Of a stretch of 7,823 nt of DNA, positions 1-6,343 are shown piece after piece; within the stretch, counting starts at the first letter, position 1; the number at the start of each line of letters is the position of its first letter. This stretch comes from Chloroflexota bacterium (GTDB lineage: Bacteria; Chloroflexota; Dehalococcoidia; Lucifugimonadales; Australimonadaceae): positions 1 through 7,823 of the forward strand of contig JAPOOH010000197.1 of assembly GCA_026713505.1 (NCBI GenBank). Reading direction: 5' to 3'. Under the pieces are notes generated by a model. The model did no database searches. It was not told the origin of the DNA and was given only the letters and a program-made list of their open reading frames with translations. A program made the translations under genes and the position numbers.

Positions 1-1
1 C

Positions 2-391
2 GCCGTTGCGACCGGCTGCATCTGGGCGCTCTGGCATCTCCCGATCAACCTGCGGGGTTACAACTTTCCCGACCAGCCCGTAATCGGGATGCTCGTCTTC
101 ACCGTCAGCGCGGTCATGCTGTCCATCGTCTTCGGGTGGCTGCGGGCAAGGACGGGAAGCGTCTGGTCCGCCAGCCTGGCTCACGCAGCCACGAACAGCA
201 TCGGCGGGGGCTTCACGGTGCTGCTGTTCATGGGCGGGCAGAACCGGCTCCTCGTGAGCTACCTGGGCATCCTCGGATGGGTGCCGCTGGGAGCGTTGTG
301 CGCGTGGATCGTTCTGACGGGGCAGCTTGGGAGGAGGGACTCCGAGGCTGGAGCACGAAGCTCCGCCGGTTCACCCCCATCCCCGCATTAG
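2..391 (+). CDS. CPBP family (CAAX-protease-like) intramembrane metalloprotease, 3' fragment
   Basis: This is the last 129 codons of a membrane protein whose start lies left of the window. It matches the CPBP (CAAX protease and bacteriocin-processing, Abi) family of integral membrane glutamic-type or metal-dependent proteases. Two of the family motifs are visible: WALWH with His at fragment residue 12 (W/FxxxH), and AHAATN with His61 and Asn65 (HxxxN). The EExxxR motif would be upstream and cannot be checked. Hydrophobic segments at about 30-47, 55-75 and 81-99 fit the C-terminal membrane helices. The last 25 or so residues are polar, rich in Ser, Pro, Gly and Arg, and look like read-through into intergenic repeat sequence: the TAG stop lies in the loop of a 7-bp hairpin. 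Members process prenylated-like proteins, pheromones or bacteriocins, or give bacteriocin immunity; which applies here cannot be said. The next gene is convergent. Confidence 0.85.
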   Translation, partial: AVATGCIWALWHLPINLRGYNFPDQPVIGMLVFTVSAVMLSIVFGWLRARTGSVWSASLAHAATNSIGGGFTVLLFMGGQNRLLVSYLGILGWVPLGALCAWIVLTGQLGRRDSEAGARSSAGSPPSPH

Positions 392-399
392 GTGCGGGG
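381..399. repeat. Small perfect hairpin overlapping the protease stop codon
   Basis: CCCCGCA (381-387) and TGCGGGG (393-399) form a perfect 7-bp stem around a 5-nt loop, TTAGG. The loop contains the TAG stop of the protease gene. No T-run follows, so it is not a textbook intrinsic terminator. It resembles the palindromic repeats further right in the same gap and may be a decayed member of that group. Confidence 0.6.
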
Positions 400-475
400 C
401 AGCGGGAGGGATTCCTCGACTTCGGAAGGAGCGACACCTCCCCCCCTCCCCGCGTGCGCTGCCCGCACAACCTGG

Positions 476-495
476 ATTCCCGCCGGTGCGGGAAT
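476..495. repeat. Palindromic repeat copy, ATTCCCGC / GCGGGAAT
   Basis: ATTCCCGC (476-483) pairs perfectly with GCGGGAAT (488-495) around a 4-nt loop, CGGT, and TGAC overlaps and follows the right arm. This is the classic form of a widespread bacterial extragenic palindrome. Translated in one frame it gives the familiar spurious RTGGNPG-type peptide, which marks such repeats when they are mis-annotated as genes. Confidence 0.7.
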
Positions 496-557
496 GACGA
501 GGGGAATTTGTTCCTTGTTGCGGGAGGCTGGTTTCGCCGGAGCGCCGGGGCTGCGAG

Positions 558-577
558 GTTCCTGCCTCCGCAGGAAC
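558..577. repeat. Palindromic repeat copy, GTTCCTGC / GCAGGAAC
   Basis: GTTCCTGC (558-565) pairs perfectly with GCAGGAAC (570-577) around the loop CTCC and is followed by GAC. Arm length (8 bp), loop length (4 nt), core (TTCC.GC) and the following GAC match the copy at 476-495, while arm positions differ in compensated pairs. The stem appears to be kept rather than the exact sequence. Confidence 0.65.
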
Positions 578-608
578 GACCGGCACTCCTTTCACAAGAA
601 CGACGGGA

Positions 609-1565
609 CTAGCCGGTGCGGCCTACGGCTGCGTCGATGCGGGCGGGGAGGGAGAGGGCGGGGGGGGCGGCGGACTCGGCGTCGATGCACTCGCGGAGCT
701 CCTGCCGGTTCTTGACGCCGAGGACGACGGTGCCGATGCCGTCCATCGAGAGGGCGTAGCCGTGGGCGAGCCAGGCGGCGGAGCGGCCCACGTCGGCGGC
801 GATGGCGCGGAAGGGGGCGGCGCGGTCGTAGTCGGCGAGCTCGGAGTGGCCGTCGGGCAGGGGGCGGTCGATGGCGTCGGTGAGCGCTCCGGCCTGGACG
901 GCGCGGATGCCCATGACGGCTGTGCCGTTCGCGTTGGCGGCGGTGATGATGTCGCGCGGGCGGGCGGCGATACCGCCGCGCAGCAGGCCGCCGGGGGAGT
1001 CGAGCAGGTTGGCGATGCACTGGATGTAGTCGGGACGCGGGCCGTTGTTGAGCAGCTCGATGAGGGCGTCGGGCTCGCCGATGCCGGTGAGCCCCCAGTG
1101 GCGGATGCGGCCCTCGGCGATGAGGCGCTCGAACGCGGGCGCGACGGCCTCGGCGACGACGGATGCAGGGGTCAGGCGCTCGTGCCCTTCGCTGCCTAGC
1201 GTGATGGCGTTGTGGACGAACATGACGTCCACGTGGTCGAGCCGCATCCGACCGAGGCTGCCGTCCAGGCTGGTCGAGAGGTGCTCGTAGGCCCGGTCCG
1301 GCGGGGGGTCGCCGACTCTGCACTTGGTGGTGACGCGCACGCCGTCCGGCAGGCTGCCGCCGAACGCCTCGCCGATCACTTCCTCTGCCTCGCCGTTGCC
1401 GTAGGAGGGCGCGAGATCCAGCAGGTCGATGCCGGAGTCGACGGCCTCGCGGACGGTGGCGACACACTCCTCTCGGTTGGTCTCGCCCCATATACCGGCG
1501 ATGCCTCCGCCTCCAAGAGTGAGCGCGCTCGCTGAGCCGAGTTTGCCGAATGACCGTTGCCGCAT
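609..1565 (-). CDS. Aldo/keto reductase family oxidoreductase
   Basis: A 318-residue protein of the NAD(P)H-dependent aldo/keto reductase family, cytosolic TIM-barrel enzymes that reduce aldehydes and ketones or oxidise the alcohols. The full catalytic tetrad is visible: Asp50 and Tyr55 in DLAPSYGNGEAEE, Lys81 in VTTKCR, and His118 in VMFVHNA. The C-terminal LGVKNRQEL segment matches the cofactor-binding loop of the family. Length is normal for the family (about 280-340). The frame stays open 29 codons further upstream, but the Met at 1565 is preferred: AGGAGG sits 7 nt upstream and the RSFGKLG sequence right after it is the usual family N-terminus. It lies 91 bp downstream of the polytopic membrane protein gene on the same strand and could be its last co-transcribed neighbour. 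The substrate cannot be predicted; resemblance is to the D-threo-aldose dehydrogenase / L-fucose dehydrogenase-like part of the family only in general terms. Confidence 0.93.
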   Translation of the reverse strand: MRQRSFGKLGSASALTLGGGGIAGIWGETNREECVATVREAVDSGIDLLDLAPSYGNGEAEEVIGEAFGGSLPDGVRVTTKCRVGDPPPDRAYEHLSTSLDGSLGRMRLDHVDVMFVHNAITLGSEGHERLTPASVVAEAVAPAFERLIAEGRIRHWGLTGIGEPDALIELLNNGPRPDYIQCIANLLDSPGGLLRGGIAARPRDIITAANANGTAVMGIRAVQAGALTDAIDRPLPDGHSELADYDRAAPFRAIAADVGRSAAWLAHGYALSMDGIGTVVLGVKNRQELRECIDAESAAPPALSLPARIDAAVGRTG

Positions 1566-1572
1566 GGGGAGT

Positions 1573-1578
1573 CCTCCT
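1573..1578 (-). promoter_or_regulatory. Shine-Dalgarno of the aldo/keto reductase gene
   Basis: AGGAGG on the minus strand, 7 nt before the ATG at 1565. It decides this start over the ATG at 1652, which has no comparable site and would add a non-family N-terminal extension. Confidence 0.8.
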
Positions 1579-1656
1579 GCGTGAGTGGGGTGCGGGGAGT
1601 ATCTCACGGGGCAGGGCGGGACGCACAGGACGGAGGAACTCTCGCTCCCCACCGCG

Positions 1657-3297
1657 CTACTGTGGTTGTTGCAGTCGTTTCAGGTAACCAGCGAGCACGA
1701 CTGCCACGAGGGCGGTCAGTACGATGGCCGATATCTTAGCAAGCTCCAGGGCGATGCCGAGGTGTAGCCAGAGCATGAACGGCAGCACGACGAGGACGTT
1801 CATCCCGAGGAAGGCCGGGACCACGAACCGCCAATGTTTCAGCTGTTTCCAGGAGCCTCCCACGAGCGCGAACCCGAGTACGAAGGCGGGAACGCCGAAC
1901 ATGACCTGGACCAGCCCGTAGTTGCTGAATGCGCTTGCGTCGGAACCCCCGAAAACGAGCACCAGCCCGGCAGACGCCATCAAGGCGGGGATGACCATGA
2001 GCATGCCCAGACTCTTCCGCGTCCTGCTTTCCTGGGGGAGGACGGCAAGGGCTGTTCCCCCTCCGACCACAGTGACAAGGAAGGTGGCCGGGGGGAGCCA
2101 GAGCAGCAGGTTCAGATAGTCCTCGTTGCCGGTGAATACAAGAAGGGCAGGCACGCCCACAAGGAGCGCGAGGGTCACGATGAGGACGCCGACCAGCATC
2201 GGGACGTCGCGCATGCGGTACTGCGCCAGCAGCAGGGCGGAGCCCGCCATGACCAGCGCGAGGGCGAGCATGCCCGCCAGGAAGCCAGCGTTTGACAGCA
2301 GTTGGCCGGTCTTGCCGGAGAAGGAGAAGTCCGTTGGCGTGTACGGTCCTACGGCAGATGGCGTCCATCGTCCGTCGGGAGTACCTAGAAGCACGCCCTG
2401 GATCCCCATGGCAACGATCACATTCCCACTGGGTTCGTCGTAGACGATGCTGTACGGTTCCCTCGCAATCTTCCTGATGTCCAGGTGCGTTGTTGCATGC
2501 TGCTGCACCCAGACGTTTGCTTCATTTCCGAGGTAAGCGGCTGAGTAAGCAAGTTCCCTTTTGCCGTCTGTACGCGACAGCAGGATGTCAGGGCCGTCGA
2601 TCGCGTAGGTACCCACCGGCGTCCGAGCGCTCTGGCTGCCCTGTGTATGCTGGCGCTCGGAGGCGTCGACCTTCGTCCAGGTGACCCCGCCGTTGCTGCT
2701 CAGGTAGTAGTGGTAGGTGTACGTCGGAGCGGTCCAGGCGTACACAGTTCCGTCCGGGCGGACTGCCAGGTCCCTGATGCCGTAGTCCGGATCCGGGTAG
2801 CTCGTTGCGACGCTTGCAAGCGCCGCGACCCCGGCTGCAAGGAGACCCCAGTGAAGGCGCAGACGCTCGGTGCTCACGACGGGTCGGCGCCAGACCCAGA
2901 AGGCGGCGACCATCGCAAACGGGATGACGATCGAATCGGTGGCGTCGAGCGGGGAACCCGCGATCCCGCCGGACGCGAACGACAACCCGCGGAGAATGAT
3001 GTCGTGCACCGGAGCGAAAGTGTTGAAGGCTGCGTAGAGGAGCGGCAGTCCGGCGTACGCAGTGAGGAATACCACCGGCTGGGCTGTGGTGTTCCTGCCC
3101 GTCAGGAAGGACAACAGGAACGCCAGCAAGGGCGGCGCGAAGACCATCCAGGCGAGATCGCTGAGCTTGCCGGTGGCCCACGCGTCCGGCCAGAGCGCCT
3201 TGAAGACGATGTCGTTCAGCAGCAGGAGGGCGACGCTTGCAACGGTCGCCGGGTGGATGAGCGCCGATTCGCACCGGCGGCGGAAGGTGTTGTTCAT
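1657..3297 (-). CDS. Polytopic membrane protein with an extramembrane Asp-box (BNR-like) region, function unknown
   Basis: A 546-residue protein I cannot name. Hydrophobic segments at about 17-36, 47-66, 76-93, 120-136 and 150-165 form an N-terminal membrane block. Residues about 166-335 are polar and contain an Asp-box-like motif, SSNGGVTW (200-207, pattern SxNxGxTW), typical of sialidase, BNR and photosystem-stability-factor beta-propeller blades. A degenerate second copy may lie near 306-312 (TPDGRWT). Residues 336-537 hold about seven more hydrophobic helices. The N-terminal segment with LLLLNDIVFKALWP followed by TGKLSDLAW resembles a recurring motif of uncharacterised bacterial membrane proteins, where the polar NDxxxK and GKLSD elements are conserved. 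The Met at 3297 is chosen because GGAGAG lies 7 nt upstream; the 27-codon extension to 3378 would translate a hairpin-rich gap. It is 89 bp downstream of the VWA lipoprotein gene, same strand. Possible roles are surface sensing or scaffold; nothing catalytic is visible. Confidence 0.8.
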   Translation of the reverse strand: MNNTFRRRCESALIHPATVASVALLLLNDIVFKALWPDAWATGKLSDLAWMVFAPPLLAFLLSFLTGRNTTAQPVVFLTAYAGLPLLYAAFNTFAPVHDIILRGLSFASGGIAGSPLDATDSIVIPFAMVAAFWVWRRPVVSTERLRLHWGLLAAGVAALASVATSYPDPDYGIRDLAVRPDGTVYAWTAPTYTYHYYLSSNGGVTWTKVDASERQHTQGSQSARTPVGTYAIDGPDILLSRTDGKRELAYSAAYLGNEANVWVQQHATTHLDIRKIAREPYSIVYDEPSGNVIVAMGIQGVLLGTPDGRWTPSAVGPYTPTDFSFSGKTGQLLSNAGFLAGMLALALVMAGSALLLAQYRMRDVPMLVGVLIVTLALLVGVPALLVFTGNEDYLNLLLWLPPATFLVTVVGGGTALAVLPQESRTRKSLGMLMVIPALMASAGLVLVFGGSDASAFSNYGLVQVMFGVPAFVLGFALVGGSWKQLKHWRFVVPAFLGMNVLVVLPFMLWLHLGIALELAKISAIVLTALVAVVLAGYLKRLQQPQ

Positions 3298-3304
3298 GAC
3301 AGGG

Positions 3305-3310
3305 CTCTCC
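3305..3310 (-). promoter_or_regulatory. Shine-Dalgarno of the polytopic membrane protein gene
   Basis: GGAGAG on the minus strand, 7 nt before the ATG at 3297. It supports the shorter protein over the in-frame ATG at 3378, whose extra codons fall in inverted repeats. Confidence 0.65.
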
Positions 3311-3320
3311 AGGGGCCTTG

Positions 3321-3334
3321 CCCCAGCGCTGGGG
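3321..3334. repeat. Perfect 14-bp palindrome CCCCAGCGCTGGGG
   Basis: A perfect self-complementary 14-mer between the VWA lipoprotein gene and the membrane protein gene, 10 bp upstream of the latter's ribosome-binding site. It could be a protein-binding site or, in RNA, part of a hairpin. The left arm could alternatively pair with GGGGC at 3312-3316. Confidence 0.6.
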
Positions 3335-3337
3335 AGC

Positions 3338-3370
3338 GTGGCTCCCGCAGGTTGTCCCCGCGGGAGCCAC
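3338..3370. repeat. Strong 11-bp inverted repeat in the VWA-membrane gene gap
   Basis: GTGGCTCCCGC (3338-3348) and GCGGGAGCCAC (3360-3370) pair perfectly around an 11-nt loop. It begins 17 bp past the VWA stop codon in the direction of transcription, the usual position of a terminator or mRNA-stabilising hairpin. No T-run follows on the minus strand, so a classical intrinsic terminator is not supported. It could attenuate or stabilise the transcript so that the VWA gene is expressed more than the gene after it. Confidence 0.65.
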
Positions 3371-3386
3371 TGTTCCATCCGGGTGC

Positions 3387-4952
3387 CTACCTGCCCTGCT
3401 CGATGCGGGCGGCGCCGGCGACGATGTCGGCGAACTCCGCGACGTCCGGGTCGTTAGAGAGGAGGCGCTGCACGCGGTCGGCCTCGGAGGCGGTGCGCTG
3501 CAGGTCGCCGTTCTGGGCCCAGTAGCTGCCCCGCAGGACCTCGGCGTACTCGGCCACGACTGCGGCGAGCTGGAAGCTGGGTGATGCGCTCTCGAACCAG
3601 GGCGCGAGCTCCCGCACCTGCAGGCTGCGCCTGATCTCCGTGATGCCGTTGGTGTCCGGGTCCTCGTAGCGGAGGGAGACGGTGCCGATGTCGCCTGCCG
3701 CGCCCTCGTGGAACTTCAGCTCGTAGAGCGCGGTCACGCTGTGCCCGGCGCCGATCTCGCCGGCGTCGACGGTGTCGTCGCGGAAGTCCTCGTCGGCGAC
3801 TGCCCTGTTCTCGTAGCCGAGCAGGCGATAGCTCCTGACGACGTCGGGGTTGAATTCCACTTGCACCTTGGCGTCCCTGGCGACGGTCTGAATGGTGCCG
3901 ACGAAGTCGTCGACGAAGACGCGGCGCGCCTCGCTGAGCGTGTCGACGTAGTGGTAGGCGCCGTCGCCGTCGTTGGCGAGCTGCTCCATGAGCACGTCGT
4001 TGTAGTTGCCCATGCCGAAGCCGACCGTCGTGAGCGTTACGCCGCGGTCGACGTCCGCGCGGATCTGTTCGAGTATCTCGTCGGCGCTGGTGCGCCCAAC
4101 GTTGCCGACGCCGTCCGAGAGGAGCATGACGCGGGTGATGCGTTCGGGGTGCACTTCGTTCGCGGCCATCTCGTAGGCGATGCGCAGTCCCTCCTCCGCG
4201 TAGGTGGAGCCGCCGGCCGTGAGGGAGTTGATGGCGGCCATGATTGCGCCGCGCTCGCCGCCGTCCGTCGGCCAGAGCAGCACCTGGCCGCGGTCGCCGT
4301 AGGTGACGATGCCGACCGAATCGCGCGGGCGAAGCTCGTCGACGAGCAGCGCGAGCGAGCGCCTCACGAGACCGAGGCGGTCTTCGCGTCCCATCGAGCC
4401 GGAGACATCGATGGCGAAGATGAGGGTGGCGTCCTTACGCTGCCGTTCGCCGACCTCGCGGGCCTGCAGGCCAACGCGCATGAGCCAGTGGTTCTCCCCG
4501 CCGAACGGGGAGGGCGAGCCTTCAACGTGGATGGCGAACGGGTCGCGCGTGGGCGGCGCGTAGTCGTAGTCGAAGTAGTTCACGAACTCCTCAACACGGA
4601 CGGAGGCAGGGTCGGGCATGTTGCCGTCGCGGACGTAGCGTCGCGCCACGGTGTAGGAGGCGGTGTCGACGTCGATCGCGAACGTCGAGAGGCGGTCGTC
4701 CTCAGTGTCGACGAAGGGGTTGACGCCCGCGTGCTCGTAGAAGGTGAGGTCGTACGGCGCGGCGTTGGGGTTGGCAGTGCCTCCGGTGAAGTTGGAGTCC
4801 TGCATGGCAGCGGTCGGTGTTGGAGCGGGTGGCTCCTGGATGATGACGCGCGGAGTGGGGGTGGGGTAGTCGTCTGCCCCGCACGCGGCGAGTGTAGCGG
4901 CCAGAACGGCCAGCGCGAGAGTCAGTGCGATGTGTCGGGAAGTGCCTGTCAT
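3387..4952 (-). CDS. VWA-domain lipoprotein, YfbK-like
   Basis: A 521-residue secreted lipoprotein. Residues 1-24 are a lipoprotein signal peptide with lipobox LAAC, so Cys24 should be lipidated and the mature protein anchored outside the cytoplasmic membrane. A Pro/Thr-rich linker (about 29-50) leads to a vWF_A N-terminal domain (about 70-150, with LSTFAIDVDTASY and VEEFVNYFDYDY), then a von Willebrand A domain (about 175-350) and a C-terminal YfbK-type domain (about 350-520, DUF3520). The metal-ion-dependent adhesion site is intact: D182-V-S-G-S186, a Thr near 250 in GGSTYAEEGL, and Asp280 in LLSDG. Such domains bind divalent metal and ligand proteins, and the role of E. coli YfbK is not established. 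The Met at 4952 is chosen because AAGGAGG lies 6 nt upstream and the signal peptide starts there. The gene is divergent from the HTH/TPR regulator and is followed by the Asp-box membrane protein, a possible partner. Confidence 0.92.
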   Translation of the reverse strand: MTGTSRHIALTLALAVLAATLAACGADDYPTPTPRVIIQEPPAPTPTAAMQDSNFTGGTANPNAAPYDLTFYEHAGVNPFVDTEDDRLSTFAIDVDTASYTVARRYVRDGNMPDPASVRVEEFVNYFDYDYAPPTRDPFAIHVEGSPSPFGGENHWLMRVGLQAREVGERQRKDATLIFAIDVSGSMGREDRLGLVRRSLALLVDELRPRDSVGIVTYGDRGQVLLWPTDGGERGAIMAAINSLTAGGSTYAEEGLRIAYEMAANEVHPERITRVMLLSDGVGNVGRTSADEILEQIRADVDRGVTLTTVGFGMGNYNDVLMEQLANDGDGAYHYVDTLSEARRVFVDDFVGTIQTVARDAKVQVEFNPDVVRSYRLLGYENRAVADEDFRDDTVDAGEIGAGHSVTALYELKFHEGAAGDIGTVSLRYEDPDTNGITEIRRSLQVRELAPWFESASPSFQLAAVVAEYAEVLRGSYWAQNGDLQRTASEADRVQRLLSNDPDVAEFADIVAGAARIEQGR

Positions 4953-4958
4953 CGGGGT

Positions 4959-4965
4959 CCTCCTT
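4959..4965 (-). promoter_or_regulatory. Shine-Dalgarno of the VWA lipoprotein gene
   Basis: AAGGAGG on the minus strand, 6 nt before the ATG at 4952. It decides the start: the in-frame ATG at 5090 would add 46 Arg-rich residues before the signal peptide and would sit in the presumed control region. Confidence 0.85.
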
Positions 4966-4992
4966 GCCGATCGTATCCGGGGTTGTTGTTTG

Positions 4993-5008
4993 CGGCGGGC
5001 TCCCGCCG
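4993..5008. repeat. GC-rich dyad in the leader of the VWA lipoprotein gene
   Basis: CGGCGGG (4993-4999) and CCCGCCG (5002-5008) are perfect inverted repeats separated by CT. In the leftward transcript this would form a GC-rich hairpin 28 nt before the ribosome-binding site. A regulatory role is possible, but chance is not excluded in such GC-rich DNA. Confidence 0.4.
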
Positions 5009-5061
5009 TCCCCGGCGCGGTCAGCATCGCGCTGGGTCGTGTACACTCCCAACGACAGAGT

Positions 5062-5089
5062 TGGAACACTCGGTTCAAACCGTGTTTCA
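5062..5089. promoter_or_regulatory. Putative operator: imperfect palindrome in the divergent VWA / regulator promoter region
   Basis: The core CGGTT-CA-AACCG (5071-5082) is a perfect 5-bp inverted repeat. It is flanked by TGGAACAC (5062-5069) and GTGTTTCA (5082-5089), which are inverted repeats with one mismatch in eight, although the two dyads are offset and cannot all pair at once. The site sits in a locally AT-richer patch between two divergent genes, 13 bp before the regulator's ATG and about 110 bp before the VWA start, where an operator would be expected. No convincing -10/-35 pair was found on either strand. The obvious candidate binder is the neighbouring helix-turn-helix protein; that is inference. 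Confidence 0.45.
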
Positions 5090-5101
5090 CAGTTGTATCA
5101 G

Positions 5102-6340
5102 ATGCAGACGTTCGCCGATTTATTGACCGAATACACGTCTCGCACCGGCATCGGCGACGCTGAGCTGGCGCGCCGCATACCGGTGAGCCGTCTGACGCTC
5201 GTTCGTTGGAAGGAGGGCGTTACGGAGCGCCCTCGCTACCGGGAGGACGTGCTGCGGCTGGCGGAGCTCCTGCGCCTCACGGACGATGAACGAGACCTGC
5301 TGCTGGTGGCTGCGGGGTTCGCCCCCGAGTCGCCCCCGGCGTCCGCTGAATCGACGCTGCCGCAGGTGGGCGGGACTGTCCTGCCGGACGTCGCTCAGAG
5401 CGCGCGGCTGCCCGTGCCCCCGCGCCGACGGTGCACTGGTCTCACGGCGGCTGCCGTTGCTCTGGTTGCGGTCGTGGGGGCAGGGCTCGCCGCTGGTCTG
5501 CTCCTTCGGGACTCGACCGTCTATCCGGAAGCCATGGATGGCGAGTCGCTCATCGTGCTCGCGCCGTTCGTCAACTACACGTCCGGCCAGCAGGGGTTCA
5601 ACGTCGCCGGACGCCTCCGGGAATCGATAGACACGGAGGTCCGCGAGGCCGGACTGACCGGAGCACGGACGGTTGAGTGGCCACGGGAGATCGAGGACGA
5701 GGAGCAGGCGGCAGAGGTTGGAGGGCGCTCCGGCGCAAGGCTCGTGATATGGGGCGAGTACGACAGCGGCCGGGTCATCGCGCGGTTCACGGCGCCGCGT
5801 ACTGAAACGGGACCCCGAACTGGCGAGGTGGTGGACATCGTGTCGTCGCCGGTGGGGCTGCCGGTCACGATCAACGCGGGGCTGACGGAGGAGGTGCGGC
5901 ACGTCGCGCTCATCACGCTTGGCCAGCTCTACCTGGAGCAGCAGGAGTTCGACCTGGCGAAGACGGTGCTGATCCAGGCGTCGACGAGTCCGCCGTCGGA
6001 CCCTGAGGCCCTCGCTCACCTCCGCTTTCTCCTGGGCCGAGCATACCGGGGCGGGGAGCTGTACGACTTCGACGAGGCGATCTGGCTGTTCACGCAGACC
6101 CTGGCGCTACGCCCCACCTCTGCGGAGGCGTACATCAACAGGGGGCTCTCGTACCTCGACCGGGGTCGCGAAGGGGATCCTGACGAGGCGATTGCGGACC
6201 TGACCCGCGCGCTGGCGATCGACTTCCAGAACGCCGCCGCGTACCGGGGCCGGGCCGCCGCGTTCGAGGCGCGGAACGACCCCGGCGACGCGGAACGCGC
6301 CGCCGCCGACCGGGAAGAGGCGGAGCAGTATGAGTCGTAG
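5102..6340 (+). CDS. Membrane-anchored helix-turn-helix / TPR protein, probable one-component regulator
   Basis: A 412-residue protein with three parts. Residues 1-75 are a Cro/C1-like (XRE-type) helix-turn-helix domain: LLTEYTSRTGIGDAELARRI, then VSRLTLVRWKEG as turn and recognition helix, then YREDVLRLAELLRLT. A Pro-rich linker ending in PRRR (107-110) precedes one transmembrane helix at about 113-135, so positive charges favour a cytoplasmic N-terminus and an outside C-terminus, as in CadC/ToxR-type regulators. Residues about 148-235 (LIVLAPFVNYTSGQQGFNVA, then LVIWGEYDSGRVIARFT) form an alpha/beta domain recalling TolB-N/FlgO-like folds. Residues about 265-405 are TPR repeats (LGQLYLEQQEFDLAK, AEAYINRGLSYLDRG, AAAYRGRAAAFEARN). 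The ATG at 5102 is chosen because the HTH begins there; it has no clear Shine-Dalgarno and may be leaderless. The signal sensed and targets are unknown; the divergent VWA lipoprotein gene and itself are the natural first candidates. Confidence 0.87.
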   Translation: MQTFADLLTEYTSRTGIGDAELARRIPVSRLTLVRWKEGVTERPRYREDVLRLAELLRLTDDERDLLLVAAGFAPESPPASAESTLPQVGGTVLPDVAQSARLPVPPRRRCTGLTAAAVALVAVVGAGLAAGLLLRDSTVYPEAMDGESLIVLAPFVNYTSGQQGFNVAGRLRESIDTEVREAGLTGARTVEWPREIEDEEQAAEVGGRSGARLVIWGEYDSGRVIARFTAPRTETGPRTGEVVDIVSSPVGLPVTINAGLTEEVRHVALITLGQLYLEQQEFDLAKTVLIQASTSPPSDPEALAHLRFLLGRAYRGGELYDFDEAIWLFTQTLALRPTSAEAYINRGLSYLDRGREGDPDEAIADLTRALAIDFQNAAAYRGRAAAFEARNDPGDAERAAADREEAEQYES

Positions 6341-6343
6341 CGC

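Larger units (their letters stand above)
400..608. repeat. Convergent intergenic region with short palindromic repeats
   Basis: This gap lies between the rightward protease gene and the leftward aldo/keto reductase gene, and no convincing gene is present in it. It is packed with short dyad sequences of one general style: a weak copy at 412-427 (TTCC / GGAA arms), a perfect copy at 476-495 and another at 558-577. The last two are followed by GAC and the weak copy by GGAGCGAC, and an arm-less GAACGAC occurs again near 597-603. This looks like a cluster of extragenic palindromes of the kind dispersed in many GC-rich bacterial genomes, located between convergent genes where they may also stop transcription. 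A dispersed family is an inference from these local copies. Confidence 0.6.

Noticed and set aside
371..595. Small open frames in the convergent gap (for example 74 codons on the minus strand)
   Set aside because: The peptides are the typical false products of palindromic repeats (VVPAEAGTS, HSRTGGNPG) and do not represent a gene.
592..1626. 344-codon open frame on the minus strand overlapping the aldo/keto reductase gene
   Set aside because: It is extremely Arg/Pro/His-rich, as out-of-frame GC-rich sequence reads. The overlapping frame has the intact catalytic tetrad.
3338..3370. Intrinsic terminator after the VWA gene
   Set aside because: The stem is strong, but no T-run follows on the transcribed strand, so it is reported only as an inverted repeat.
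2647..3525. 292-codon open frame on the plus strand opposite the membrane protein gene
   Set aside because: Composition is Arg/Glu/Gly-rich with no domain, it is antisense to a well-supported gene with membrane helices, and it runs across two gene boundaries.
5074..5101. Sigma-70-like promoter TTCAAA / TATCAG before the HTH/TPR gene
   Set aside because: Spacing is 16 nt, but the -10 would touch the start codon and place the transcript start inside the gene, with no later start codon that keeps the HTH domain.
3708..5126. 472-codon open frame on the plus strand, antisense to the VWA lipoprotein gene
   Set aside because: It is a shadow frame created by GC-rich codon use. It is full of Val/Gly/Ala/Arg/Asp, has no recognisable motif, and the opposite strand has clear VWA domains, a lipobox and a Shine-Dalgarno.
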